Assembly: GCA_963729165.1 (NCBI GenBank)
Contig: CAVSMM010000001.1
Location: 77,809-141,808, forward strand
DNA length: 64,000 bases
DNA from: JACCZX01 sp963729165
GTDB taxonomy: Bacteria > Pseudomonadota > Gammaproteobacteria > Burkholderiales > Burkholderiaceae_F
Reading direction: 5' to 3'
Part shown: piece after piece, positions 34,198-43,367 of the stretch
Numbering within the stretch: the stretch's first letter is position 1
Layout of the letters: each line of letters begins with the position of its first letter
Program-made: the position numbers and the translations under genes
The notes under the pieces: generated by a model
Told to the model about the DNA's origin: nothing
Database searches by the model: none
Seen by the model: the letters and a program-made list of their open reading frames with translations, nothing else

Positions 34198-35991
34198 TCA
34201 ACGAGTTCCATTGCGCGGCGCCGACTTCCGATTTTCCTGGGCAACCCAGTCTCGCACCTGCGTCCCGAGCACGCTCAGCGGTAACGCGCCATCAATCAGC
34301 AACACCCGATGGAACTTCTTGACATCGAATCTCGAACCGAGCGCTCTCTCGGCTTCGCGCCGAAGCTTGCTGATCTCCAATTGCCCGATCTTGTAGCCGA
34401 GTGCCTGGCCCGGACTGACGATGTAGCGCTCGACTTCCGCCACCACATCGCTCTCGGCAATCGATGAATTGGCGAGCATGTAATCGATCGCCTGCTGCCG
34501 CGTCCAACCTCTGGTGTGCAGACCCGTGTCGACGACCAGCCGCATTGCGCGCAACTGCTCATCAGCCAAGCGGCCGTACCACTGATACGGATCCGTGAAG
34601 ACGCCCAGCTCCTTGCCGATACTCTCGGCGTAAAGCGCCCAGCCTTCCGAGTAAGCGACGTAGAAGGTGCCGAACCGGCGAAACTTCGGTAGCGATTCCA
34701 CCTCCTGTGCAATCGAGTTCTGAAAATGGTGACCGGGCGACGCCTCGTGCAGCGACAGCGTCTCCATGCCGAAGATCGGCTGGGCCTTCAGGTTGAATGT
34801 GTTGATGTAGAAGATACCGGGACGCGAGCCGTCAGCCGACGGCTCAACGTATGAAGCACCGGCTGCACTCGCCGCGCGGAACGCTTCCACCTCGCGCACT
34901 TCGTAGTCGGCTTTTGGTGAGATATCAAAAAGCTTTGGCAACAGCGCGTTGATCCTCTTCTGCAATTCCCGATACCCGGCAATCAAGTCTTCCGGCTTGG
35001 TGTAGTAGTAGCGTGGGTCACTGTTGAGATGCGCGAAGAAAGCCTGAAGGTCGCCATCGAACTTCACTTCGCGGCGCACCTGGTCCATCTCGTTCAGGAT
35101 CCGCTCCACTTCACGCCGGCCCAGCGCATGAATGGCGTCGGGTAACAACGCGGTGGTGGTGCTGCGCTTCACGCGATACGCGTACCAGGCCTTGCCGTTG
35201 GGCAGCGCCGACCACGCAGTGGTCTTGCGCGCCTTCGGAATGTACTGGTCACGCAGGAAGTCATGCATACGCTGATAGGCCGGTCCGACTTGATCTTGAA
35301 TCAACGTACGAAGCGCGGCACCGATGCGCTCACGGTCTGCAGCGGAAACCGCGTCGGGGAAGTTTTTGGCCGGCCCCCAGAACACGCTCTGTTCGGGATC
35401 GGTCACCGCCAGCGCAGCAAGCTGCGGCAGCACCTTTTCCATCACGAGCATCGGCTGTGTCACGCCGTTTACGAGGCCGACCCGCATGTTGCCGGTGATG
35501 CCGTCGAGGATCGGCACCGCATCGCTGAGCCGCTTGTGCCAGTCGTCGTAGTCCTTCGTGGTGCGGAACGGCTGAATCGATCCGCCAGAACCCATTTGCG
35601 CGAGAAAGCTGGGCAGGCCGCCCAGCTGGTCGACCGGCTGCATCCAGTCCGGAAAGCGCAGCCCTTCCAGCGCCTCCTCCAGCTCGAGCTTCAGGATGTC
35701 GTAGGACAAGCGATCCTGCCCTGACAGCGCAGTGCGATTGAAGCCCTTGAGCTCTCTTAGCTGTCGCTCAATGAAGCGTCGGTTGTCTGCGCGCCACGCG
35801 GCGGTGGTGAAGTCGACAATGCGGTCGTTGTATCGAGGGTCTCCAATCGACGTTGCCAATAGCGGCTGGCGCACCAGCGTCTCTTCCCAGACAGCATCCA
35901 ACCACGCGTTGAACCGCTCGGACTCACGCGGCTTCGCGACCGCGGTCGAAGCGGCCAACAGCATCAGGACAATCGCGAGCAGTCGTCGCAC
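34198..35991 (-). CDS. DUF885 family secreted protein (putative metallohydrolase)
   Basis: The 597-residue protein has a signal peptide (LLAIVLMLLAASTAVAKP) and covers the full DUF885 family length. It contains the HEASPGHHFQ motif, which resembles the HExxH zinc site of gluzincin-like peptidases, and a downstream EGWALYAE with a possible third ligand Glu. Members are thought to be periplasmic or lipoprotein hydrolases of unknown substrate. No partner genes are seen. Confidence 0.88.
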   Translation of the reverse strand: MRRLLAIVLMLLAASTAVAKPRESERFNAWLDAVWEETLVRQPLLATSIGDPRYNDRIVDFTTAAWRADNRRFIERQLRELKGFNRTALSGQDRLSYDILKLELEEALEGLRFPDWMQPVDQLGGLPSFLAQMGSGGSIQPFRTTKDYDDWHKRLSDAVPILDGITGNMRVGLVNGVTQPMLVMEKVLPQLAALAVTDPEQSVFWGPAKNFPDAVSAADRERIGAALRTLIQDQVGPAYQRMHDFLRDQYIPKARKTTAWSALPNGKAWYAYRVKRSTTTALLPDAIHALGRREVERILNEMDQVRREVKFDGDLQAFFAHLNSDPRYYYTKPEDLIAGYRELQKRINALLPKLFDISPKADYEVREVEAFRAASAAGASYVEPSADGSRPGIFYINTFNLKAQPIFGMETLSLHEASPGHHFQNSIAQEVESLPKFRRFGTFYVAYSEGWALYAESIGKELGVFTDPYQWYGRLADEQLRAMRLVVDTGLHTRGWTRQQAIDYMLANSSIAESDVVAEVERYIVSPGQALGYKIGQLEISKLRREAERALGSRFDVKKFHRVLLIDGALPLSVLGTQVRDWVAQENRKSAPRNGTR

Positions 35992-36143
35992 GGCGGCGAT
36001 TCGAGGGACAGGGATGGTCAGCGGATGCTATCCCAGCGCCTGCGCTCATTGCCACTGCACGCTGGACAGGTGGCTGGAACAGCACTTAAGGTTCGCAACA
36101 CTAGAGCAAATAACAAAACCAGCTTCACCACCAGGAGACAAAT

Positions 36144-36717
36144 ATGGAAGACAACAAGGTCACTGATTCCCGGCGCGATTTTCTGAAAGTATCTGCGGGT
36201 ACTGGTTTGGCAGCACTTGGCAGCGTCGTCAGCGCGCAATCGTTCGACTTCAAGCCCAACCAGCGTTATCCGGATCCCTCGGTGCAGATTCTCGATCCCA
36301 GCTTCAGCAAGTACCGCATCTACAGCAGCAGCGTCGAGCAGCTCGGCAGCGGCATGCGCTGGGCCGAAGGACCGGTGTGGTTCGGCGATGGACGCTATCT
36401 GTTGCTCAGTGATATTCCAAACAATCGCATCATGCGTTACGACGAAGCTGCCGGCACGTTTTCGGTTTTTCGCCATCCGGCCAATTTTTCGAATGGCCTG
36501 GCGCGCGACCGCCAGGGACGGTTGCTGGCATGCGAGCACCTGACACGCAGCGTGACGCGCACCGAGTACGACGGCAGGATCACCGTACTGGCGGACAAGT
36601 TCGACGGCAAGCGATTGAATTCGCCGAACGACATCGTCTGCAAATCCGACGGCTCGATCTGGTTCACCGATCCGCCATTTGGCATCGGAGGCAACTGGGA
36701 AGGCGACAAGGCGACGC
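36144..36717 (+). CDS. SMP-30/gluconolactonase-like protein, N-terminal part (frameshifted gene)
   Basis: ATG 36144 follows AGGAGACAAAT. The protein starts with a Tat signal (SRRDFLKVSAGTGLAAL), then the first propeller blades: MRWAEGPVWFGDGRYLLLSDIPNN in pieces (metal-ligand Glu in WAEGPVW), FSNGLARDRQGRLLACEH, RLNSPNDIVCKSDGSIWFTDP (Asn/Asp ligands). One extra C at 36717-36719 ends the frame; the rest follows in the next frame. Relatives hydrolyse aldonolactones in the periplasm. Confidence 0.85.
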
Positions 36718-37197
36718 CCGGAGTTGCCGCATTCGGTCTATCGCATCGCACCCGATGGCAAGCTCACGCTCGTGACGGCCGAGTTGGCCGGCCCCAATGG
36801 CATTGCGTTCTCGCCCGACGAGAAAAAGCTGTACGTCGTCGAAGGACGTGCACAGCCGAATCGCCTGATCTGGAGCTACGACGTCGCTGCCAACGGCGGC
36901 GTGTCGAACAAAACTAAAGTGGTCGACGCCAACGGTCCCGGCGCAATCGACGGCATCAAGGTCGATATGGACGGCAACCTATGGTGCGGCTGGGGCTGGA
37001 GCGGCGCCGCAGGGGCAACCTCCGCAGACCTGGATGGTGTGATGGTGTTCAACCCGCAGGGCAAAGCGATCGGTTTTATCCGCTTGCCAGAGCGCTGCGC
37101 GAATCTCGCTTTCGGCGGCGCCAAGAAGAATCGCCTGTACATGGCGAGTTGCCATTCGCTTTACGCGCTTTACGTCGAAGCACACGGCGCCGCCTAA
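36718..37197 (+). CDS. SMP-30/gluconolactonase-like protein, C-terminal part
   Basis: This continues the gene after the one-base shift: PELPHSVYRIAPDGKL, then AGPNGIAFSPDEKKLYVVEG (conserved Asn-Gly), then IDGIKVDMDGNLWCGWG (the late Asp ligand) and a last blade with LAFGGAKKNRLYMASCHSLYAL in pieces. Restoring the frame gives about 350 residues, a normal Tat-exported lactonase. No other damage is visible, so a consensus error is more likely than decay. Confidence 0.82.
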   Translation, partial: PELPHSVYRIAPDGKLTLVTAELAGPNGIAFSPDEKKLYVVEGRAQPNRLIWSYDVAANGGVSNKTKVVDANGPGAIDGIKVDMDGNLWCGWGWSGAAGATSADLDGVMVFNPQGKAIGFIRLPERCANLAFGGAKKNRLYMASCHSLYALYVEAHGAA

Positions 37198-37269
37198 CGG
37201 AACTGCATCCGAGCGGCCGGTGGTGATACGGGCATCGCGACACGATCGCGGTGCGTTTACCATCGGCCA

Positions 37270-37791
37270 ATGGACGGTCAAACGTGGGCGGCTTGGGTGC
37301 AGGCCGTCGGCTCAATCCTCGCCATCGTTGCCGCCTTGTTCATTTCTTACCTGCTGCACAGGTCCACGCTCACAGCCCTGCAGGCACAACGCCGCGATGC
37401 GAACATCAACAAGCTGGCCGTGCTGTTCGCGCTCGCGGAAAAAGCGCGCACGCTGATCGAAAAGGCGAACACCGGAGTACAAGACGGGTTTGCGAGTGTC
37501 GGCTCGCGCGAGCGCGAATTCGACTCGAACGATCTGCGCGGGCTGCACGAAGCATTTGCCAATGTTGTACTGCATGAGCTTCCGACCGGCAACACCGTCT
37601 TCGCTGTCCTCCGCTTGAAGGAAGTCACGCGGCAAATGCCCGTCTTGATGCAGCAGGCCGCTGACGATCGTGCCGAGTACGGCGGAGTCAGCCCGATCAC
37701 CTGCGTCGATTCCGAAGATCTCAGGCAGGCGACGAATTGGGCGTACATCAAGCTCCGCGAGGAATGCGCAGCGGCCGAGCAATCGCTTTAG
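37270..37791 (+). CDS. Membrane-anchored protein of unknown function
   Basis: A 173-residue protein with one N-terminal helix (WVQAVGSILAIVAALFISYLL) and a mostly helical soluble part (RRDANINKLAVLFALAEKAR, LHEAFANVVLHELPTG, LRLKEVTRQMPVLMQQ). The N-terminal pattern WAAWVQAVGSILAI recurs in many short phage- or plasmid-like and chromosomal hypothetical proteins. No function can be given. It is followed closely by the hydrolase gene, seven bases after its stop. Confidence 0.65.
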   Translation: MDGQTWAAWVQAVGSILAIVAALFISYLLHRSTLTALQAQRRDANINKLAVLFALAEKARTLIEKANTGVQDGFASVGSREREFDSNDLRGLHEAFANVVLHELPTGNTVFAVLRLKEVTRQMPVLMQQAADDRAEYGGVSPITCVDSEDLRQATNWAYIKLREECAAAEQSL

Positions 37792-37798
37792 CTTCTAC

Positions 37799-38677
37799 AT
37801 GCCCCTGGCGAGCGCGCACTCGAATAGGCTGATCGCACTGTGCCTTCTTCTTGTATGGCTGCCTGCGTGCTTGGCACAGCCCGGCACGAGCGCTGCCCGT
37901 TGCGGCGAAGTCATCACGATTGATACGCACGACCGCAGCACAACGCGCTATTCGCTCGCGCACCCCGCGTCGACGAGCTTGCAGAGCCAGCCTATCGCGC
38001 TGGTCTTACTCGCGGGCGGCAGCGGCTACGTCAATCTCGACGATGCAGGATGTGCAAGATCGTTGAGAGGCAATTCGCTGGTGCAGTCGATATCGCTTTT
38101 TCGTGCAGCGGGGTTCTTCACGGCATTGATCGATGCTCCGTCAACTCATCATGGCGTCGATGGATTGGAAGGCTTCCGCACGCACGCGAAGCACGCCGAA
38201 GACCTCGGCAAAGCCATCGCTGACATTCAGGCGCGAACGAAGGGAAGCGTCTGGCTCGCGGGCACGAGCCGCGGTGCAATTTCTGCGGTCAACGCGGCGT
38301 CACGACTTACGGGAGCGGACGCGCCCGCGGGTGTCGTGCTCACCTCGCCGGTCACTGCCGGCCAGAGCGGTGCACGAAAGCCGTGGGTGGGGCAATCCGT
38401 ATTCGATCTGAAGCTCGAAGCAATCACAGTCCCGCTGCTGGTCGTCGGCCACACGGCAGACAACTGCATCCGGTCACCGGCAAAGCTGATGGGCAATATC
38501 ACCGCGCGAACCAGCAGCGATCGTGAACAGGTCGTGACGGTGACCGGCGGGCCCGGCGGTGCTACAGGAGAGTCATTGACCGATGCCTGCGAGGGCCGAT
38601 CGCCCCATGGCTTTACCGGCCAGGAAGCTGAAGTGGCCGCGGGCATCGCACGCTTTGTGCTTGGGGGAAAGTACTAG
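37799..38677 (+). CDS. Secreted alpha/beta hydrolase-like protein
   Basis: From ATG 37799 the protein has 292 residues with a signal peptide (LIALCLLLVWLPACLAQP). The fold is alpha/beta hydrolase: ALVLLAGGSGYVN (oxyanion region), VWLAGTSRGAISAVNAA with nucleophile Ser in GTSRG, the acid in VVGHTADNC and the late His in GRSPHGFTGQE. The substrate is unknown. It begins seven bases after the previous stop and so may be cotranscribed. Confidence 0.8.
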   Translation: MPLASAHSNRLIALCLLLVWLPACLAQPGTSAARCGEVITIDTHDRSTTRYSLAHPASTSLQSQPIALVLLAGGSGYVNLDDAGCARSLRGNSLVQSISLFRAAGFFTALIDAPSTHHGVDGLEGFRTHAKHAEDLGKAIADIQARTKGSVWLAGTSRGAISAVNAASRLTGADAPAGVVLTSPVTAGQSGARKPWVGQSVFDLKLEAITVPLLVVGHTADNCIRSPAKLMGNITARTSSDREQVVTVTGGPGGATGESLTDACEGRSPHGFTGQEAEVAAGIARFVLGGKY

Positions 38678-38787
38678 GCGGCGGAAGCCCGCGCTGCCGC
38701 GATAACCTTTTTATTCTGACGAGCGCGTAGATGTGCCGCGGCCCTAAGAGAAATAAGAATCGTAGAACCACCGAACAGGAGACCCCT

Positions 38788-39477
38788 ATGAACAAAGCAA
38801 TCCGAAACACGTTGTTGTTTGGCGCTGGCGCATGGGCACTCGTCAGCTGCTCAACCATGCAGTCACCGCAGCCGAGTCCTAAGGACATGACATTTTTCAT
38901 TACCAGCGCCGGTGTCGGAAGGGGAGCGGACCTGGGTGGAATCGAGGGTGCGGACCAGCATTGTCAGTCTCTTGCGAAGGCCGCCGGCGCGGGTAACCGC
39001 ACTTGGCGCGCTTATTTGAGCACGCAAGGCACGGCGCTGAACGACCCGAAGGTCGTGCACGCACGCGACCGCATCGGAGCGGGACCGTGGCACAACGCGA
39101 AGGGTGTGATGATCGCAAGCAGCGTCGAAGAGCTGCATTCTGCAAAGAACAACGTCAACAAGGACACCGCGCTCGACGAAAAGGGCCAGCCTGTGAACGA
39201 CCGCTCGATGAAGCCCAGCAAGCACGACATCCTGACCGGTTCGCGAGAGGATGGCACGGCTTTTCCCGGGACTCCGTTTGCTGACATGACCTGCGGCAAT
39301 TGGACCAAGAACGGGACCGACGGGGCCGCTATGACGGGCCATTTCGATCGCGCCGGTCCAATCGACCATGCCTGGGCAACGTCATGGAACTCCTCGCATC
39401 CCACGCGCGGGTGCGGCCAAGAGCAGGTGCGCCCCACCGGCGGCGATGGCTTGTTTTACTGCTTCGCAGTGAAGTAG
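38788..39477 (+). CDS. Lipoprotein of unknown function with lectin/endostatin-like pattern
   Basis: From ATG 38788 (behind AGGAGACC) the product has 229 residues with lipobox ALVSC. The mature region contains GVGRGADLGGIEGADQHCQSLA in pieces, AGNRTWRAYLSTQG, DRIGAGPWHNAKG, DILTGSREDGTAF and CGNWTKNG, plus a Cys-rich end (RGCGQEQVRPTGGDGLFYCF). This order resembles the endostatin/C-type-lectin-like domain of bacterial secreted proteins; function is not known. A terminator follows. Confidence 0.75.
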   Translation: MNKAIRNTLLFGAGAWALVSCSTMQSPQPSPKDMTFFITSAGVGRGADLGGIEGADQHCQSLAKAAGAGNRTWRAYLSTQGTALNDPKVVHARDRIGAGPWHNAKGVMIASSVEELHSAKNNVNKDTALDEKGQPVNDRSMKPSKHDILTGSREDGTAFPGTPFADMTCGNWTKNGTDGAAMTGHFDRAGPIDHAWATSWNSSHPTRGCGQEQVRPTGGDGLFYCFAVK

Positions 39478-39497
39478 ACAGTCGACTTTCGCCTCGC

Positions 39498-39519
39498 GAG
39501 GGAGCAGCATCGCTCCCTC
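39498..39519 (+). terminator. Intrinsic terminator hairpin
   Basis: GAGGGAGC (39498-39505) and GCTCCCTC (39512-39519) form a perfect eight-pair stem with a six-base loop, followed by ATTTCC. It ends the lipoprotein transcript 20 bp after its stop codon. The T-run is short, so termination may be partial and let the next gene be read. Confidence 0.6.
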
Positions 39520-39547
39520 ATTTCCTCGCACGAAAGGAGAACTCGAA

Positions 39548-40138
39548 ATGGCCAAGCCGGTCTCCATTCATCCGCAGGTCGATCAAGGGAGTAAGCCCGC
39601 CGCCTCCGGTTTCACTGGGGGTACTTTGTCGTGTCATTGCTCCGATAAAAAGGTGACGGTGTCGATTGGCGGCCAAGTGGCGCACAACCACGTGTGCGGC
39701 TGCACCAAGTGCTGGAAGCCGGCCGGCTCAGTGTTCTCGCAAGTTGCAGTTATCCCGCGCGACAAAGTCAATGTCACGGCCAATCAGGACAAGCTAAAAG
39801 TGGTGGATGAGACCGCGACGATCAAGCGTCACGCATGTAAAGAGTGCGGCGTGCACATGTTTGGGCGCATCGAAAACAAGAATCATCCGTTCTTCGGCCT
39901 GGACTTCATTCACACCGAGCTATCGCGCGATAGCGGGTGGGCCCCGCCGGAGTTCGCCGCATTCGTCTCGTCGATCATCGAGTCGGGGTTCGATCCGGCC
40001 GGCATGGGTGCGGTTCGATCCCGGCTGAAGGAACTGAAGCTCGAGCCGTATGACTGTCTGTCGCCAACGCTGATGGACGTCATTGCAACGCATACTGCGA
40101 AAGCATCAGGGGCACTCGGCCGCTCGGCGAGTGCTTAG
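39548..40138 (+). CDS. gfa: S-(hydroxymethyl)glutathione synthase (Gfa)
   Basis: The 196-residue protein matches glutathione-dependent formaldehyde-activating enzyme in length and zinc-ligand layout: LSCHCSDKKV, HNHVCGCTKCWKPAGSVFSQVAV in pieces, and HACKECGVHMFGRI. The order GFTGGTLSCHC, VPRDKV-like (VIPRDKVNV) and HPFFGLDFIHTELS follow the gfa family. It should help detoxify formaldehyde with glutathione in the cytosol. Formaldehyde dehydrogenase genes are not in the window. ATG follows AAGGAGAACTCGAA. Confidence 0.9.
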   Translation: MAKPVSIHPQVDQGSKPAASGFTGGTLSCHCSDKKVTVSIGGQVAHNHVCGCTKCWKPAGSVFSQVAVIPRDKVNVTANQDKLKVVDETATIKRHACKECGVHMFGRIENKNHPFFGLDFIHTELSRDSGWAPPEFAAFVSSIIESGFDPAGMGAVRSRLKELKLEPYDCLSPTLMDVIATHTAKASGALGRSASA

Positions 40139-40162
40139 AAATTCGCCCGACCTATCAGGTTG

Positions 40163-40369
40163 TTAACACTCAATGGCGCGGTGAAAAGTGCCCTGTCTTG
40201 ATTCTTGCCTGTGATACGACTCAGGACATCTCTCGGCCGCAACGCTTTCCTTCGGTACGGCACTGGCACCTGCCATCAGGGAAGGGTTCTGTGAGATTTC
40301 GCCCTGAGTCGCGCATGCGGCTAGCAAGAGGGTGCTCGTTGCAAGTAACAGGAACCGGCTATTTTTCAT
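40163..40369 (-). CDS. Small lipoprotein
   Basis: A 68-residue frame with a clear lipoprotein signal (KNSRFLLLATSTLLLAAC, lipobox LLAAC with Cys 19). The remaining 50 residues are polar (TQGEISQNPSLMAGASAVP...) and end in RAIEC. No family is recognised. Reading depends on one signal only, so it is moderately supported. A strong hairpin lies just upstream. Confidence 0.55.
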   Translation of the reverse strand: MKNSRFLLLATSTLLLAACATQGEISQNPSLMAGASAVPKESVAAERCPESYHRQESRQGTFHRAIEC

Positions 40370-40378
40370 ATCTGCAAT

Positions 40379-40418
40379 GAGCCGCGTGTGGCAACACCCG
40401 GTGCCACCAACGCGGCTC
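40379..40418. terminator. Long hairpin between minus-strand genes, possible terminator
   Basis: GAGCCGCGT (40379-40387) pairs with ACGCGGCTC (40410-40418), and inside it GTGGCA pairs with TGCCAC, so 40 bases fold almost fully. It sits between the small lipoprotein gene and the gene at 40446, both minus strand. A T-rich tail is seen only toward the plus strand (TCTCTCC), so the direction of any termination is uncertain. Confidence 0.5.
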
Positions 40419-40445
40419 TCTCTCCGTGCTCAAGATATCGCTGAA

Positions 40446-40697
40446 TCACGCAGCGCGTTTCATTGCCCTGACATTGGTATTGGCGGCGGTGCGCGGCCGA
40501 TACGACTTCCCGTCCAAACGCCGCACTCGGTTCTTTTCGTGACACAGATAACGGGGGCCCATCGCTTCCTGCAGCTCCTTGGCGCGTTGCTGAATGCGAG
40601 CAAGCTGTTCCGCATGTGTGGCAACTTTTACAAGCTCCACCTGCGCCGGCGTTATCCAATCATGGATTTCGGCACTCATACTGGGTCTGAATAGCAT
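40446..40697 (-). CDS. Small helical protein of unknown function
   Basis: ATG 40697 follows AGGAGAGTTACCA. The 83-residue product is helical in the middle (VELVKVATHAEQLARIQQRAKELQEAMG) and basic at the end (HEKNRVRRLDGKSYRPRTAANT). The pieces LVKVATHAEQLARIQQRA and GPRYLCHEKNRVRRLDG look conserved in style but the family is not known to me. No signal peptide. Confidence 0.6.
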   Translation of the reverse strand: MLFRPSMSAEIHDWITPAQVELVKVATHAEQLARIQQRAKELQEAMGPRYLCHEKNRVRRLDGKSYRPRTAANTNVRAMKRAA

Positions 40698-40898
40698 TGG
40701 TAACTCTCCTTGGTTTGTAATGCTGCAAGCTCAACACACGTCCCCCGCAGTGACAATCAGGAACAGTGCCAACCCTCCCCGCCGCCACCTACCGTTTGTC
40801 GGGTACGGAAGGGTCGTGCTAAATCCACAGCTCGATAAGGCAGTGCTTACTCGCAGGCCCAACAGCGCCGGCATTTCGAACGCGCGGACGTAGCGCTG

Positions 40899-41726
40899 AT
40901 GAAAATTGCGACCTTCAATATCAACAACATCAATCGCCGGTTAGAAAACCTGCTGGCGTGGCTTGCAGTTGCAGCGCCGGATGTTGTTTCTTTGCAAGAA
41001 CTGAAGGCGGCTGATCGTGAATTTCCAGTTGCAGCAATTGAATCCGCCGGCTACGGCGCCGCATGGTGCGGGCAACGGACCTGGAATGGCGTAGCGATCC
41101 TGGCTCGCGACGCAAAGCCGGTCGTGACCCATCGAACGTTGCCGGGCGATGCCACGGATACTCAAAGCCGATATCTGGAAGCCGCCATCGACGGTGTGTT
41201 GATTGCGTGCATCTATGCGCCGAACGGCAACCCGCAGCCGGGGCCGAAGTTCGATTACAAGCTTGCATGGCTCGATCGGCTGATCGCCCACGCTCGCGGC
41301 CTGATCGACACAGGCGTGCCGGTGGTGCTTGCGGGCGACTACAACGTCGTGCCGACTCCGGCGGACATCTACCCCACCAAGTCATGGGATGACGATGCAC
41401 TCGTACAGCCGGCGAGCCGAGAGCGCTTCAAGAGGCTCGTTGAACAAGGTTGGACCGACGCGATCCGCTCACTTCATCCCAACGAGCCGATGTATACGTT
41501 CTGGGATTACAAGCGCGGACGCTGGGGCCGTGACGCCGGCCTGCGCATCGATCACTTACTGATCAGCCCGTCGCTGGCCGACCGACTCGCCGAGTCCGGC
41601 GTCGACAAAGCAATTCGTGGCGAAGACGGAGCCAGCGACCATGCTCCCGTATGGATGCTTCTGAAAGAGTCGTCGAAGAAAAAATCAACGCGTCGCAATC
41701 CAGGCGCTGATCGCATCAAGCATTGA
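40899..41726 (+). CDS. xthA: Exodeoxyribonuclease III
   Basis: The 275-residue product matches XthA. Active-site motifs in order: IATFNINNINRRL (Asn), SLQELKA (metal-binding Glu), the Tyr/Asn region IYAPNGNP, LAGDYNVVPTPADIY (Asp and Asn), RIDHLLIS and GASDHAPVW (Asp-His). It repairs abasic sites and removes nucleotides from 3' ends. The C-terminal tail is lysine/arginine-rich. Its last 42 bases overlap the convergent hydrolase gene. Confidence 0.93.
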   Translation: MKIATFNINNINRRLENLLAWLAVAAPDVVSLQELKAADREFPVAAIESAGYGAAWCGQRTWNGVAILARDAKPVVTHRTLPGDATDTQSRYLEAAIDGVLIACIYAPNGNPQPGPKFDYKLAWLDRLIAHARGLIDTGVPVVLAGDYNVVPTPADIYPTKSWDDDALVQPASRERFKRLVEQGWTDAIRSLHPNEPMYTFWDYKRGRWGRDAGLRIDHLLISPSLADRLAESGVDKAIRGEDGASDHAPVWMLLKESSKKKSTRRNPGADRIKH

Positions 41727-42362
41727 GCTGAGCACCTGCTGATCGGTTTGACCGCTGCGCGCACGGACATGGAAGGAGTGATCCGCATCGGCGAACAAGT
41801 GCAGCGTTGCGCGCTCACCGAGCTGCTCGGTGACCGAACGGATCAGGTCGACGTCGGCGAGCTCGTCGCGCGTTCCCTGCAGGAACAGCATTGGGCACTC
41901 GACCTGCGCCAGGTGCGCAGCACGCTCCTGCGACGGCTTCTTCGCGGGATGAAGCGGAAATCCCAAGAAAACAAGCCCGCGAAGCTGCGGCAGCGCTGCC
42001 GCGGCCTGCGCCTGCGAAGTCATGCGACCACCGAAGGATTTTCCGCCGGCAAACAGCGGTAGCTCTGGCATCCGCTCAACGGCGAGCGCAGTCGCCGCGC
42101 GTACGGTTGCGTGCGCAAGCGGTGCGGAGTCCGGGCGCTTCGAACCACGCTCCATGAATGGAAATTGGTAGCGCAGCGTGGCGATGCGGCGCTCGGCCAG
42201 GCCGTCCGCAACGGTAGCCAGAAAAGTGTGATTCATGCCCGCACCAGCGCCGTGAGCGAGTACATAACAGGCGCAAGCGTCTTCCGGCCGGGTTAACAGT
42301 GCAGAGACTGTCTGGGTTTCGGAAATTCGGATCGTCAGAGGCTGCGGGACTGGAGCTAGCAT
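41685..42362 (-). CDS. Small alpha/beta hydrolase (dienelactone hydrolase-like/KANL3-Tex30 type)
   Basis: From ATG 42362 the protein has 225 residues. Visible are YVLAHGAGAGMNH (oxyanion loop), LRYQFPFMERGSKRPD, the nucleophile region LFAGGKSFGGRMTS with Ser, the acid in FLQGTRDELAD and the His in FADADHSFHV. The layout GxSFGG with YQFPFMExG suits the KANL3/Tex30-type hydrolases. Substrate unknown. It converges on xthA with a 42-bp overlap and diverges from the Bug gene. Confidence 0.85.
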   Translation of the reverse strand: MLAPVPQPLTIRISETQTVSALLTRPEDACACYVLAHGAGAGMNHTFLATVADGLAERRIATLRYQFPFMERGSKRPDSAPLAHATVRAATALAVERMPELPLFAGGKSFGGRMTSQAQAAAALPQLRGLVFLGFPLHPAKKPSQERAAHLAQVECPMLFLQGTRDELADVDLIRSVTEQLGERATLHLFADADHSFHVRARSGQTDQQVLSSMLDAISAWIATR

Positions 42363-42388
42363 TGCGACCAATCTGCGTAGGAGACCTT

Positions 42389-43357
42389 ATGCGTCGCACG
42401 TTACAGCTGTGCCTGATATTGGCGATGAGCCCGCTGGCTTTGCAGGCAACGCACGCGCAGTACCCGGAGAAAACTATCACGCTCGTGGTTCCGTTTCCGC
42501 CGGGCGGTGTTGCTGACACCGTGGCGCGGCCGCTGGCTGAAGCGATGTCGCGCGAATTAAAACAGCCGGTCGTCATCGATAACAAAAGCGGCGCGGGCGG
42601 CGCAGTCGGAATCGGCCACGCTGCGCGCGCGGCGGGCGATGGCTACACGTTGCTGCTGAGCTTGTCATCGATCTCGATCCTTCCCGAAGCCGACAAGGTG
42701 CTGGACCGCAAGCCATTGTTTCAACTCGATCAGTTCAAGCCGATCGCGCGCATCACGGCGGATCCAACGGTGCTCGTCGTGCGCGCCGATGCGCCGTGGA
42801 AGACGCTTGAGGAGTTCATCGCCGATGTTCGACGCAAACCGGCCGCCTACAACTACGGCAGCTCGGGCAATTACGGAACGATGCACGTTCCAATGGAGAT
42901 GCTGAAGTCCGCCGCCGATTTTCGAATGGTTCACATTCCTTACGCAGGTGCGGGCCCGGCAGTCATCGCTTTGCTCGGTGGTCACGTCGATGCGATCTCG
43001 AGCGGACCGGCGAGTGTCGTGCAGCACATTCGCGCCGGGCGGCTGCGCGCGCTGGCGCATTGGGGTGACGCGCCACTGGTGACGCTGCCGGGCGTGCCGA
43101 GCCTGAAGGAGCGCGGATACAACGTGCAGTTTGCTCAATGGTCAGCGCTGTTTGCGCCTGCCGCGACACCCGATGCAGTGATCGAAAAGCTGCGCGCGAC
43201 GCTGCGCAAGCTGGCGAGCGATCCAGCGCTGCAGCAAACGATCTTGACTGCCGGCAGTCCGATCGAATACATGGACGCGCCGCAATTCGCTGGTTACTGG
43301 AAAGCCGATGCGCAGCGGATGAATGACGCCGTCAAGCGGATCGGCAAGCTCGAGTAA
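42389..43357 (+). CDS. Bug family (tripartite tricarboxylate transporter-type) binding protein
   Basis: ATG 42389 follows TAGGAGACC. The 322-residue protein has a signal peptide (LCLILAMSPLALQATHAQ) and Bug motifs: PEKTITLVVPFPPGGVADTVARPLAEAM in pieces, VVIDNKSGAGGAVG, YGSSGNYGTMHVP and the ligand-binding VHIPYAGAGPAVIALLGGHVDA in pieces. Bug proteins bind small carboxylates or amides in the periplasm and mostly lack a dedicated membrane partner nearby, as here. The ligand cannot be predicted. Confidence 0.9.
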   Translation: MRRTLQLCLILAMSPLALQATHAQYPEKTITLVVPFPPGGVADTVARPLAEAMSRELKQPVVIDNKSGAGGAVGIGHAARAAGDGYTLLLSLSSISILPEADKVLDRKPLFQLDQFKPIARITADPTVLVVRADAPWKTLEEFIADVRRKPAAYNYGSSGNYGTMHVPMEMLKSAADFRMVHIPYAGAGPAVIALLGGHVDAISSGPASVVQHIRAGRLRALAHWGDAPLVTLPGVPSLKERGYNVQFAQWSALFAPAATPDAVIEKLRATLRKLASDPALQQTILTAGSPIEYMDAPQFAGYWKADAQRMNDAVKRIGKLE

Positions 43358-43367
43358 TGCGTCGCTG

